Assembly (NCBI GenBank): GCA_049724395.1
Contig: JAUGWO010000084.1
Span: 62,001 to 126,000 of the forward strand
DNA from: Spongospora subterranea f. sp. subterranea
Taxonomy: Eukaryota > Endomyxa: Phytomyxea > Phytomyxea > Plasmodiophorida
Reading direction: 5' to 3'
DNA length: 64,000 nt
Numbering within the stretch: the first letter of the stretch is position 1; every line of letters begins with the position of its first letter. Shown here one piece after another: positions 36,182 through 47,548 of the stretch. Under the pieces are notes generated by a model that saw only the letters and a list, made by a program, of their open reading frames with translations, was not told the DNA's origin and made no database searches. The translations under genes and the position numbers were made by a program.

Positions 36182-36840
36182 ATACAGTTTTTTAATCCCA
36201 ATATAAGGCCTCAAACCGCAATCCAACTTCCCATCGTTCAAAGTTTCTTTCAATACTTTCAATACCCGTTTTTTGTTCTGCAAATATGTTCAAAATATTA
36301 TATGCACCTCAGCAAGACCGAGTGGTCGATGACCCAGGTGTTTCTGTAATTTGTCATGGCAAGCTTCTTAGCACATGTTCTTGCAGTTGTTTGTGTTTGA
36401 CAAGCGGTCAACCACGTGCATCCGTTGATGGCTGCTGACTTTGTTCAGTCAGTTAAGCGACAAATGAGTTCTTTCCCCTGATTGAACTGTTTTATTGAAT
36501 CCGTACCCTCTTCTTTCATCAAATACATCAAGCGGGTAGTTTACACGGCGGCCCGACAATCCTGGGAATATGCATTCGACATTGAACTGCTTGCCAACGC
36601 TAGCAATTGCACCTACATAGCAGGTCAAACCCTAACACATTTGATTGGTACAAGTCAAGATTGGGGTTTCGGATGGCGTGGACGCTCGGCGATTAATTGC
36701 AGTTTGAACGGATTAGGCAACGTCAAGTGATCCCATCCGATATCAAGATTCCAGATTCATTTGTGATGTCGATCGGGACCCTTCAAGGTGCACCATTCCT
36801 AGCCCATAAACTGATGCCATCATGACAGATTCATATTTTC

Positions 36841-37229
36841 AGCAGCGTCGCGATGCTACTGGACTTCTCGGTCTGTCTAGTTTCCAAAAAAATAACTGCT
36901 GCTCTTCGTCTCATGGCTTATGGATCGTCGGCGGATAGTTTGGACGAAAACTTTCGCATGGCAGAGAGAACAATCTTGCTCAATCTTGAACGCTTTGTTT
37001 TTGCTGCGATCAAAGTATTCGGGGATTGAATATCTGAGATACCCCAATGAACGAGACATCCCAAGTATATTGACAACCAATGCATCCAGAGGATTCCCAG
37101 GCATAATGGGTTCTGTCGATTGTATGCATTGGGAATGGCAACACTGTCCCGAAGCATGGGCAGGCATGTATCAATGCCGCAATAAGAAACCGATTATCAT
37201 GCTCGAGGCGATCGCTACTCAGGACTAAT
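36841..37229 (+). mobile_element. PIF/Harbinger transposase fragment (plus-strand copy)
   Basis: It encodes the HARBI1-type nuclease landmark GFPGIMGSVDCMHWEWQHCP with the first catalytic Asp in SVDCMHW, followed by AWAGMYQCRNKK and ending near IMLEAIATQD. The stretch 36841-36966 is a diverged inverted copy of 37266-37377. The upstream half and the end of the transposase are absent, and the part before 36920 is out of frame with the rest, so it is a relic. No terminal inverted repeat was delimited. Confidence 0.8.
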
Positions 37230-37652
37230 GGGATTTGGCGCGTCGTTTCGGTATGCCAGGGCTGAAATAACGACAGTTTTCGTGCAAACTATTCGCCCAC
37301 GATTCATGAGACGAAGAGCAGCAGTTATTATTTGGAAACTTGACATACCGAATAGTCCAGTAGCATCGAGGCGCTGCTGAAAATATAAATCCGCCTCAAC
37401 GACAGGCTGAAGGTTTCGTAAAAACAAGTCTCGTCGCATTCGATATCGTCGGCGAAATTGATCTGGGGTATACACTGGATTCGCAGCAAAGTAGTCGGCA
37501 TATAATCGATTGTGCCCTAAGATCTGACCCCGGTTGATGGTTTCAGACTGTCCAGGGGCAGAATCTCCATTGTTGAGTTGGTCGTCATCTTCGCTATCGG
37601 AATCGCGCTTAACCCATTGCATCAGGCTTTTGTATTTGACCTCTTGAAGCAC
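37215..37652 (-). mobile_element. PIF/Harbinger transposase fragment (minus-strand copy)
   Basis: The minus strand encodes the N-terminal part of the same kind of transposase: acidic head (SDSEDDDQLNNGDS), then GHNRLYADYFAANPVYTPDQ and FRRRYRMRRDLFLRNLQPVV, then DATGLFGMSSFQIITAALRL. It stops at the junction with the plus-strand copy at about 37215-37229. The two fragments therefore meet nose to nose: this one supplies the N-terminal half, the other the nuclease part, and only the middle (about 110-125 bases) is shared. Confidence 0.8.
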
Positions 37653-37924
37653 TTGTTGTTGACTCTATCCGAACAGAATGATGATTCCATGAAACCGGTC
37701 AAGGCTGACAAATGATACACTGTACGGAAGTACAATCACGGACTGCGTGTTACCCTTCGTATCGTATCTTCACCGTGCGCACGTCGTATCGTTATCGTCA
37801 TTACAGTCGCGGGTGGGAACGTTCTGAAGAGAGTAGTATTATCATCGGTGGCGGAATCAAATGGCGAGTCCTGTTTCACGTCGCACGATGGTTAGCAGTC
37901 CGTAAATGACAGGACAGAAGCCTT

Positions 37925-38125
37925 TATGGAATCTGAGTTTTATGCGAATGCCGTCACCCTCATGAAGTTCTTCCTGACCTAGCAGCAATGCATCCCGCCC
38001 ATCAGCGTGTTTCCGCTCGCTTGATGATAGCCAGCGACTCCGACGTTATTTCTGGATGAATTGCTGCTTGTTCAGGAATGAGTTTAAGCGATCCATGGCA
38101 TTCACACAGAAACTCAGATTCCATA
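37925..38125. repeat. Small inverted-repeat unit (MITE-like)
   Basis: TATGGAATCTGAGTTTTATG at 37925 is matched in inverted orientation by the stretch 38097-38125 (ending AACTCAGATTCCATA), with about 145 bases between. Arms are about 28 nt with a few mismatches. It could be a small non-autonomous foldback element in this transposon-rich stretch. Confidence 0.45.
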
Positions 38126-38490
38126 ATATTATGTGGTTGTTTATCTTCCTCAACTCATAATGTAGACTACTCAACGTTAAAACTGAAGCATGAGTCGCCG
38201 TGGTTCGCAGAGATCAACGGCTTCTCTCCCATTGTTAATCATATGCGACCGAAAACCGAATTTTATTTCTCTCCCAAATTTATGAAATATCTTCGTTCAC
38301 GGTAGTTTATTTTCAGCAAACTTCGTTGCCTGTGTCGCGAAGAACATCCGGTTGAGTTCGGCTTGTGCCTTTGAGCCGACACCGTAAACGTTAGAAATTT
38401 GTCTCCCCCTAAACGCTAAACTTCGTGAAGACCTGAACGCAATACAATACAATTCCGACTGGGAAACTTGCAGGGTATGAGATAGGCTAT

Positions 38491-39509
38491 TTAAACAATA
38501 GCTTTCGGAAACTGCAGCGCTAATACCGTAGGAAGCATGGGGGTCTGCACATCGGGAACGCGAGACTTAAGATTCTCCCAACTGCAGTCGCTCTCTTCCC
38601 GACATTTCCGCTTCGAATCACACCACGCACACTCAATGGGATTCAGCTCACCAAGAAACTGGCACAAATGACCACGATTAACAATCAACTTCTTGATTGC
38701 GGACTGTTCGTTGACGAAATCTGGGTCAAGACTGATCATCCGACGCAAGCAGCAACTTGTTCGTGATTTGCCGTCACATCAGATGTCTTGCATTCAACAC
38801 ACAGCTTTGCCAGGTTTTCGCCTGAGACAGCCAGGCCAGGCCCTTGTAGAATAGCAAGCATACCCTTGGCCATTGATGGGAAGTGCGAATGGTCTAAAGG
38901 GAAAATCATTTCTTGCTGAATTAATTCCTACTGTTCAACAGATAGATGGCGCTGCGACGCGTATACAGTCCTTCAGAAATTCCTCGTCCTCCTCAGTAAA
39001 TATAATGCAACCATTTTCCGATGTGCATGATGAAGGTACAAAACCAGCGTTGTTCTCCAGGATCTCATCAAAATACTCATCCTCAAACAGGGGGGCAATG
39101 TCGCGTTCGCCAGACGGCAGCCTTATGTCCTCATTCCAAGGTGTGGTCATTGCTGATTTACAGATTTCCGTTGGAAGAAGTCCAAAATGCGGTGATTATT
39201 CTGGCAAGTTTTTTTTATGCTCTCATCTTTCCGGTACCTTGTTCTTTGACTAGTTCCATGGTATCGTCGGCGACATTTATGAGCGCCCGATGGAAACGCT
39301 AGCACCGGCGCAGATGGCACAGGTTGATTTTGTTCGGATTCGCTGTCCGACCAGTACTGAGACGAGCCGACATCATCTTCCCAAGGCGATTCGTTGTCGA
39401 CTTGGCCTTTGTCATCAGATAAGCCCTGATTAGACAGTTGAACGGGGACTTTCGCATCAGCCGCAATCATCGAAATGGTTGATGCAAAAGCACGCTTCAT
39501 GGCCGCCAC
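38491..39509 (-). mobile_element. DDE-type transposase relic (ELNPIE family)
   Basis: The minus strand from about 38760 encodes RRMISLDPDFVNEQSAIKKL then NRGHLCQFLGELNPIECAWC and SWENLKSRVP. This is the third-catalytic-Glu end (xELNPIExxW) of a DDE transposase common in fungi and some protists. Further right on the same strand are its likely N-terminal parts: MTTPWNEDIRLPSGERDIAP (39150) and an acidic MAAMKRAFASTISMIAADAK head (39509) with RTRYRKDESIKKTCQ. The middle of the transposase with the first two acidic residues is missing, so the copy is internally deleted. Confidence 0.65.
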
Positions 39510-39741
39510 ATCTATCGCTTTCTTCGTGGAATAATTACAACCGATTGTGTATAAAATGCGCAGAATGGTTCATAAAACTCAGTCACAATATCCCCAAGGT
39601 TTATTGACTGCAATCGCACCTGCAAGAAAATCAGTCGAAAGAGCCTATTCCGGGCCCAATCTGAGCAATATTGAATGAGTTGAAAATTTGGTTATCGAAA
39701 AAAGTGGCAAAAACCCTAAAGTAGCTCAATCGTCAGGATTT

Positions 39742-41590
39742 TTCAAGGCGCATCATTGTTGTGGTCGAAAACGTCTGTGAGAGGCTGGCTAAAGCTACAG
39801 ACTTCCCACACGGTAGTGTTGTTCTGTTTCCTACACGTGGTGATGCCGTTACAGGTTACAGTGTCACGGAGTTTATGGTTGGCGGAGACGAAGTTCAGCT
39901 CAAAGTTCCGATGTTCACGGCAAGTGCCGGGCGCCCCCAGACTCCGTGGACAACAAACTGGCCATAGTCTACACTCTATCTTCCTAGAACAGCATGCATT
40001 CCCAGATGTCCCCAGATATCTCCCGGTGCCGGGTGTTCAACCGCGGAAACGCGTCATCGCAGATGACGAATGCGTAGCTGTGGCGTGGCGACTGGGGGTA
40101 TTGCCTCGTCGTCAGCTCCAGTCTGTAATCGAGTGTGCTTTCATTCGCTTCCCTGTCGTGCCTTCGGATCTCTCCTCAATGACCGGCACCAATCTCTCCC
40201 CCAGCGCCTCCTCTGTCGTCGTCATTGCCTCCAATGACCGCGCCGCCTCCTCATCGCCCGTCGTTCATAATCACCGGCATCAGTTCCGCGTAACTTCAAG
40301 AGAAGCAGCACTAATGGTTCGGTCGGTTTGACCCGTTGCGTTTGACAGGACATGTACAAGGCCAACGCAGAGTATGCGGAGGCATCGATATCGCGCCCAA
40401 TTGGGCTCAAGGTGGAATGGCCTCACCACGACGCCGATCGCGCGTGTCGAGCTTTGCTGCAGCCGTTCCACGAGTGGGTTAAAGGCGACTACGCTGCCGC
40501 CTGGAAGAATCCGCCGCGAATTGCGGAAGAGTCGACGCTGCTGGGCGCACGATTCTTAGCACATTGTGGGGTGGCGCTCCCCACTCTCAACGACCTCATC
40601 CTGCAGTGGTAGGCCGAACGTATTGCTTCTGACAATCGCGCTCATCGTTTGCCTTAGTCATCGCATATTTAGCGTGGAGATGTTGAGGTCATTCAAGATC
40701 CAGATGCAATCGATGAAGATTTCCCCGAACACGATGAAGGGTGCTTTCCGCAGCTTGATTACGTTGATTGCATGGTATAATGAATACCTGGCACCTGGAT
40801 CTGGCCCCAATGGTAGGGTATTCCCGTTCCTCCATGTTTTTAATTTGAACCTTGGTGTAGGCAGCATACCCATTGTGATCAACTCGATGATAGAGCGTTG
40901 GATCAAGGACTTGACCTTGACTTGCAACAAGATGACCAAGGTTCGACAGTCATCGGAACGTAAGGCAGGCACTCATAAAAATAACTGCTCATCTGGTCAT
41001 GTTCCAGAATTGAACGTCCACGGCCTTCAAACTACTGTGACGCCGCAACAGGTCCAGGCCGTGTTGGATGAAGCACTTGCAGAGGCAGCGCCATTGCTGT
41101 CGATTCTCAAAGCAGGCGATTTTCCAAAGCCCAAACAAATGCTCTTCCTGAACCAAGTATTCTTGGTCGCGGTCCAGGTAAACCATGCGATTTCTGTTGA
41201 TATATCGCCAATACTGAGTGCAAAGGTTGTACCTGGACCTATGCGCTCCGACCCGTTGTTCGATGACGGTTGCAGACGTTGCCCAACTCGAGGACAACGA
41301 AGGTGTCTGGATAACGAGCAATGCGAAAGATCCTAAGGGGACGGCCGTCCCAGTGGCGGCAGCCCACAACATTCCATCTATACAACTTCTGAAAACCTAC
41401 AGGTTGGAATCGCATTCAAGCACTGCCATCACATTGTTAATAATAATCTATAGGGATATCGTGAGGCCAGCCATGTTCGAGGTCTTTTCGTTGTCGCGGA
41501 AGAAAGTGGGCCAGCACTTTTTTGTGAATAGTAGCGGGCCGGTGACGCGATTATATCCGGCGACGGTCTCGCTGTTCAAGCGGTAAACAT
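39742..41590 (+). CDS. Unrecognised multi-exon coding region
   Basis: Several plus-strand stretches look like real exons joined by short introns: CERLAKATDFPHGSVVLFPT and DAVTGYSVTEFMVGGDEVQL (39765-39905); MYKANAEYAEASISRPIGLK through EWVKGDYAAAWKNPPRIAEE to LNDLILQW (40352-40609), followed by a GTAGGC donor and a CTTAG acceptor about 50 nt on; an acidic exon DPDAIDEDFPEHDEGCFPQL ending at a GTATAA donor; a helical exon TPQQVQAVLDEALAEAAPLL (about 41040); and NEGVWITSNAKDPKGTAVPV (about 41305) running to a stop near 41586. I cannot fix the start or every junction and recognise no family. Alternatives: a fast-evolving host gene or a captured element gene. Confidence 0.45.
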
Positions 41591-41995
41591 TTGAATTCGT
41601 TTATCGCCTGCAATATTTTGAGTGTCTGACAAACTGGTTGAAAGGTTTTTGCCCGAATACCATGTTTCACCTCAGACGATTCGAAAAACCTTTGATACCA
41701 TCTCATGATCATAAAAAACCACTCCATCGTTGTTATCCTTTGACACTCGCTAGAGCAATATATAATCTTGTTCAATCGTTGCTGATCGAAAATAACTGGA
41801 GATCGACGATCTCCTGTGTTAGAGTACAAGAAAAGTTCCGTCTGGTCGGCCGAGCTGCGCCGTCAACTCTTCTGCATCGGTCGTCACGCCAAGTGTGTAA
41901 CGCTTAGGGATGGAGACAGGCGGTAACGCAGAGGTGATCAGAGCGGACAATGGGGATGGCGCTAGGGAGGGTCATGGCCCCCTGACTCTGGGTCA

Positions 41996-43273
41996 TGAGA
42001 GCCTGCAATATTCCGCATCCCGACAAGCTAGAATTCGGCGGCGAGGACGCCTTCGTCGTCTCAAACAGATATCAGATATTCGGGATCGCCGATGGAGGTA
42101 GTGTGACTTCTAGTGATCTCAACATTAATTTATTTTGCCGTTTGATACTGATCGCTTGACACACGACTTGGCCCCGATGTTTCACAGTGGTGATCTGCTC
42201 ATGTTGTTTCAAATTTTTCACGAATAATTGTCAACCCATTTTTCTCTCTAAATTTCTGTCTCCTACGATATTGGATGCTTTTCATAACGTCTTCATCCAC
42301 GTCAAAAAATATCATGGCAGTGCTGGGAAAAGCGATCGCAGTAATTTTTTCCTGTTTTAGGCAGGTGGCCTCAATTGTTAGTTTTGATCATATGAACCTT
42401 AGTTTCCCGAAGTCGGGTGTACGGTTTTCCAAGTAAAACTGCTCGTGTATTGCTGGGCATGGCGCACAAACAGACCACCTATGGTGCTGATCTCGATCAT
42501 TGTATCACCTCGTCGTTCAACATGCTCGCACGATACAATATCAAAGGCTCATCTACCCTGCTATGTCAGTTCCTATCGATTTTTGTGTATTGAAATTTCC
42601 GTTCGCCAATCTCTCTCGTGATGTTTAGTCGCGAAACTGATTGCCGGGCGATTGCACATTCGTAGTCTTGGCGATTGCCAGTTGATCCTGTTGAGACGCC
42701 AAGCGGATAAAAGTTTTGGCATCTTTTATATCACGAATCCGCAGTACAACGACCGGTCAGGAGCAACAATCTGATGTTTTTGAGCGGGCTATATTCACTG
42801 TTAAAGTTTTCAGCCGTCGTCGATGCCCATTTCAGATCGGATTCGGTCTGCGCCCTCGTTTCTATAACAAGATCAACGATAGGTTCGCTGATACGATTTC
42901 CGTTAACGAGGGCGATTTAATCATTGCTGGATCCGATGGCCTGTTCAACCCTCTAGGAGTTGCCCGTATTATCAAAGTCGTCAACGACTCCATAGAACGC
43001 GGCTATGAAAACCTTGCCGAACGTCTTTCCCATCACGTATTGTTCATTTGAGGATCGTCTTAACTTGCCCTTACCGTTTTCCTTTGTGTTCAGGCGCGAA
43101 AGGCGACTATAGGACGAGATGGGGTCCATCTTGGATGCGACGATATATCCACAATTGTGGCGTTAGTTAAACGCCCCGGGAACGATTATATCCCTCTTGA
43201 TGACGTCAACAATTTCGACCACGTAATGGATTGCATTGAGTCTACCTATTTCCCCATCTCGTGCATATTCTGA
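41996..43273 (+). CDS. PTC7-type PP2C (PPM) protein phosphatase
   Basis: Mg/Mn-dependent Ser/Thr phosphatase fold. The ATG at 41996 (upstream in-frame stop) gives MRACNIPHPDKLEFGGEDAF with the PTC7 hallmark GGEDAF and the metal-binding FGIADG. After a first intron the next exon reads KTARVLLGMAHKQTTYGADL and NIKGSSTLLC (family GSST). A 64-nt intron leads to LHIRSLGDCQLILLRR (family LGDSG position, here LGDCQ), then NEGDLIIAGSDGLFNPLGVA (family EGDxIxxGTDGLFD), and the last exon has CDDISTIVALVKRP (family DDIT). Stop at 43271-43273. PTC7 enzymes act mainly in mitochondria or chloroplasts; no clear targeting peptide is visible in the short N-terminus. Length about 260 residues, near the family. 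Convergent with the phosphatase gene on the minus strand. Confidence 0.83.
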
Positions 43274-43546
43274 TTTCTTGTCGATCTCCCTATATGGTCA
43301 CCGACTTTGCTTCCTTTTTTTGTAATAGTGTATAAAATCCCGTATTTAATCGCCGATGGCTGTATTCGTCATCATCGTTTCGTCTAGTTACGTTGGGTTA
43401 CCATGATCACGAACTGCTCATTGAGATCATCTTCGCCTTCAGAGGCGTATGAAGATTGAGACGAAAATTTCCGGGCGTTCGGTTGCCAAGTCTACTGACG
43501 GATCGTTCTGTTCCATTGCCAAACGGCGACAATCTTTCGAACAGTC

Positions 43547-43580
43547 GATTCTGTGAGTGTTTGATGATACTCACAGAATC
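43547..43580. terminator. Perfect 12-bp hairpin between convergent genes
   Basis: GATTCTGTGAGT and its exact complement ACTCACAGAATC are separated by 10 bases. It lies in the 550-base gap between the 3' ends of PTC7 and the purple acid phosphatase. It could influence 3' end formation or RNA stability of either transcript; role is inferred from position only. Confidence 0.5.
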
Positions 43581-43824
43581 AACGGTGAGCTCCGAAAGCC
43601 GAGTGATGTTGGCAAGGTGCAACCCGGGATGCTAAGGTTTAAGCAAGTAAAAACCGCGGTCATATTTACGCCATGAATCGAACATTGTCTTGGCTGAATT
43701 AGCCCTAGGCGCGATTTTCACAGGAGTTCGTGATTGGAAGGATCCAAACTCGGAAGTTCGTTTTGATATACATTATCGACATTGTATTCTGACACCGCAA
43801 AATACCGTCCTAAACATGTTTTGA

Positions 43825-45700
43825 TTAAAGAACCATTACCTCAGTTGGGCTAAAATCATCGAAGATGAGGATATCTTCAGATTGTTTTCGAGATGGACTG
43901 GGTTTTCGAAGGCTGAAACTGTCGACAACGTTGTTAGAAAGGTACTCGATGAACTGGAAATCTAATTTTGATCGAGTCGCCGAGATGAAACCCGTTCCGT
44001 ATTGGTCTATCCTTTTCGAAAGCCACGCGGGCCCGGGCTTGGAGGCGTTCGGAGACAATTCCATACCAGCCGCCCCGACAACAAGATGGATGGGTCCAGA
44101 GTAACCGTCATCATCACCCTCTGCAGTCCACACAGCATTAGCAAATTCTCAAACCTACGCCGAGGCCAACTGACTTATAGTGCATTTGTTGTTGAACACC
44201 GGACACGATCGCTGATAGGAATGGTCATGTCCCCACAATGCAATATCGACTTGAGCGGTGATGAACAAATCTTCCAGCTGCGTTCGCATCAGATTCGAAA
44301 CAACCTTTTCCGACGCATCTCCGTATATATCTGCTGAGGTATCGACGTACATTGGTCGATGCCCGGCAACAATCAACCATGGCGTTTTGACTCGGTCAAC
44401 ATTCATGAGATCGTTTGCGATGAAATCGTATTGCTCCGATCCTTTACTGAAATCGTGCTCCGTTGACATCACCAACGTATGCACTGGACCGCTCTCAAGC
44501 GAATACCAGGTTTTTTCCAGACTCCCGTCGGGCGTTGGGAAGCGTCGCCGATATGGTAAGCCACACTCGCCTCCGCTATCATCGACGTCAAACAGCCCAT
44601 TCGAACCTTCATAGTCACGTTCATGATTGCCAATGGCAGTCTGATAAGGCAGCGCCATCGATATGGGTGCGATCTGGTCCAGGAATGAATCCCATGACGA
44701 CTGGAACCCAACAGCGTACGATATATCTCCAATGTGCAGGAGGAAATCAGCCAACTCCAAGTTGTCGATCAGATATTCAGTTGTTTTGCGACTCGCCGGT
44801 TGGGTCCAGAAGGGCGACAGTGCTCCATCGGCAGATGCCGTTCCCACATCGCCGAATGCGAAGAATGATACTGAGTCTGCACCTGGCGCTGGCGGCACCT
44901 TTCCGGTATATGTACGACTCCAACCTGTTTTCACCGAACCGAACTGATATTGGAATGGCATTGAGGGCTCGAGGCCATCAAGAACGGCATGATGTATTCG
45001 ACCGGGTTCTCTCCATCCATATCCAGATGCAGGTGGCCCACACATCTCGTCCTGTCTGTAGGTCGTTGTTGTGGCGTTGGATGTGAATTGTTTCAAACCG
45101 ATTCGGTATCGAACCATTGGCGAATCGGTGTCAAGACTGCTCCACGAAATTCGAACCGAATGCGGTGTCGTGTCAGTGAAGGATATTCGGGCGGCAGACG
45201 GTTCGTTGAAATTCCGGAAAGTAATAGTTTTGGACTTAGCAACGGCAACGGGTGATGACATTCCGCCACGAAAGAAGACGAAGGCAAAATCAGCTCGCAT
45301 GTTGATGATTGAGAATTGGAGGGACCCCGAGCCAGATGACAAATGTGTTGGGCTATGGAAGGCATACTTCAGCTTGATAGGTGCGGTTTGCGTAATATCT
45401 GCAGATGCGGGAGAATACAATGCAACCCAATCTTTATCGTCAGGATGGCTCATACCCGACCTAGGAAAACATCAGAGATGTCGTTGAAAGAATTTCAGGA
45501 AACGACCGAGGATATTACCAGGATACGGTCACCCAATCTTGATTATTTGTTAACTTGTTCTGATCGACTCTAAAGTCGACACTATCGGTGATATTTCCAA
45601 CACTGAACCTCGCTGTCAGAATCTCAGTAGTGGAATGTGATCCTTTGCCCGAGCACAGCCCGAAGGCGGCCACTAGCAGAGCCGCCCATACGATCACCAT
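43825..45700 (-). CDS. Purple acid phosphatase (plant PAP1/27-like), secreted
   Basis: Binuclear metallophosphatase. The ATG at 45700 starts a signal peptide (MVIVWAALLVAAFGLCSGKG); an upstream stop at 45779 excludes a much longer first exon. A 58-nt intron (45461-45518, donor GTAATA, acceptor CCTAG) joins WVTVS to WSGMSHPDDKDWVALYSP in frame. A fibronectin-like domain (AARISFTDTTPHSVRISWSS) precedes the catalytic domain, with all five metal-ligand blocks: FGDVGTA, HIGDISYAVG, AIGNHERDYEG, VAGHRPMY and WGHDHSYQRSCPV. A last exon (44133 down to 43825) has YSGPIHLVVGAAGMELS, matching the GTIHVVxGGGG end of plant enzymes. About 570 residues, as in the plant family. It probably acts outside the cell or in the endomembrane system. 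Confidence 0.9.
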
Positions 45701-47038
45701 TGACAACAGAACTCGCTTCCACGGGTTCGATAATGCCAAGCCAAACCGGCCCGATCCCGGCGACGAACCGTTATCGATTTAAGGCAGTCGCCTAAGGGCG
45801 AATGACCAGATGGCGTGACTGACAATGACCAGTATTTGACTGAATAATGTTACCAACGGACGGCCGACGGAGGCACGGCACGTAACGTCACATGAGAAAC
45901 CTCGACCCTGGGCCAATTCTGGACTCTGACACTGCAGAGTGCAGATTGTACAGGAGTTGACATGCGACCTGGCTATGACGTAACCGGACGTGGAACTCTG
46001 CAGTTTGGAACTGATGGTTTTCAAAAAACCTCGAGCTCCTGCTGCACCGTTTTGACCACGACATGTGAGCATCTTGTTGGTGTGTGGTTAAGTGAGCTTT
46101 TGAACTTGAAGACGACCTGAGGGGTATGCCAACCATTACAGTCAGCCTCATTTCGCGAGCCAAACTGGTATTCGGGACCAGCTGACTGAATCTACCTGAG
46201 ATCGGGATGCCCCCCACCCCCTCGTTAATTGTATCGTCTCCTCACGTAATGTCGATCGGTATCGTCGTCAGGCGTTTCAAATCATTTCGCCCGTGCAGCT
46301 GGATTGTTATTTAATCGAGTGGAATGCGTCGCAATGCATCGAGATCGTTTAGCCCTTCTGTGGATAACTCGGAAGGAATCAGGTGTCTCACGAAATTTCC
46401 TGCATTACTGCTGCTGCGGCGGTACCTTTCTGGCGGTAGCACTTCCAAAAAGTTGTTAATTCAGATAATCTTGACTTCAGAGTACAGTTGCAGGATTTGG
46501 CACAATCTTCTCAGTTTTGGTCACCTGGCATTGGTTTCGTGATGATTTTTGTTTATCGCAATTGCAACATAGATCAAAAATAGGATGAAAACAAAACAGA
46601 AAAATGATGCTGCCTGAGAAAATAAATCACTACCGGATTAAGTTTCAGTTGGCGTAACGTCGGTTATCGAAATAGCGAAATTGCTATGCAGTTTCGGTTT
46701 GTTGTTGGTAAAGACGGCTGTGAGGAGACCGATTGGACAAAATGCACAGAGGTTTATTCTGCTTAGGATGTTTAACGTTGTCGGAAACCATTGTCAAACA
46801 GAAATTGTACGTGACGTCGTACACGAGGGTGGTTGTTGCTGTCACAGTGTCACCTCTCCAGACTCAACTTTACGATACAGTACTGGTTCACGGATATTCT
46901 GTTCCCCCTTCAGGTCAGTACGTGTGAGTGTGTGTATACACGACCGCCCCGACCTGACGGAATCACTGAAACCGCATAAGGCTGCGCCTGGCAATTGCCC
47001 ATTTGGAGAGACGATTCGAGGTCAGGGGATAAGCCAAC
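45701..47038. other. Intergenic between PAP and prefoldin 4
   Basis: Divergent promoters of the two flanking genes must lie here. The open frames (for example 45779-46217 minus and 46681-47064 plus) carry no family motif and no splice logic. No transposon or RNA gene seen. Confidence 0.35.
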
Positions 47039-47548
47039 ATGAAGCCGGTAAGCGAAAGCGCTGAACGGAAATTTGACGGTTTACGATGTGGAATAGGGTT
47101 TGGGCAGGGGCGGAGCTGAACCTAAAAATCAGGATGTCGCTTGGGAGGATCAAAAGCGAATCAACCGGTTCGGCAAACTGAATCTGAAACACGAGGAGAT
47201 TATGGATGAACTCAAAACCGAGCAGGTATAGGCATGTGGTTTACGATTAGCAAACGCTAATATTTTTGCTAGAAAAAGATGGAGGAATTCAAGGACGCTC
47301 AAGCGGCCATTGAAACAGCCATGGATGATGGCGATCTCATGGTCAATTTCGGCGCTATATTCGTCGAGTCAACCGAGGATGAGGCGGCCGAGTATATTCG
47401 CAAGTCATCCGAGGCGATATCAGCGAAAATCCAACGCGAACAGTCGATGCTGAATGCCATCGAACGGGAAATGCAAGAGCTCAAGGCGGCATTATACGCC
47501 AAGTTTGGATCATCAATCAACTTGGAGACAGCGGCCGTCGACGTTTAA
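47039..47548 (+). CDS. PFDN4: Prefoldin subunit 4
   Basis: A beta-type subunit of the prefoldin hexamer, which passes unfolded actin and tubulin to the chaperonin CCT in the cytosol. Three exons: ATG AAG CCG (47039-47047), intron 47048-47096 (49 nt), exon 2 GLGRGGAEPKNQDVAWEDQK and FGKLNLKHEEIMDELKTEQ, intron 47226-47272 (47 nt), exon 3 KKMEEFKDAQAAIETAMDD to the stop at 47546-47548. All junctions keep frame. Family landmarks are the VxxEDQxxINxF start, the central DDGDLMVNFGAIFVE hairpin and the C-terminal LKAALYAKFGSSINLE, nearly identical to the human KVQLYAKFGSNINLE. Predicted 138 residues against 134 in human. A very clear example of the short-intron style of this genome. Confidence 0.95.

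Noticed and set aside
36482-36730. Plus-strand open frame just after BRR2
   Set aside because: No motif and no splice logic; likely flank of the Harbinger fragments.
44463-45086. Plus-strand open frame of 207 codons in the phosphatase gene
   Set aside because: It is antisense to clear purple acid phosphatase motifs on the minus strand.
46681-47064. Plus-strand open frame before prefoldin 4
   Set aside because: It overlaps the prefoldin start in another frame and has no recognisable content.
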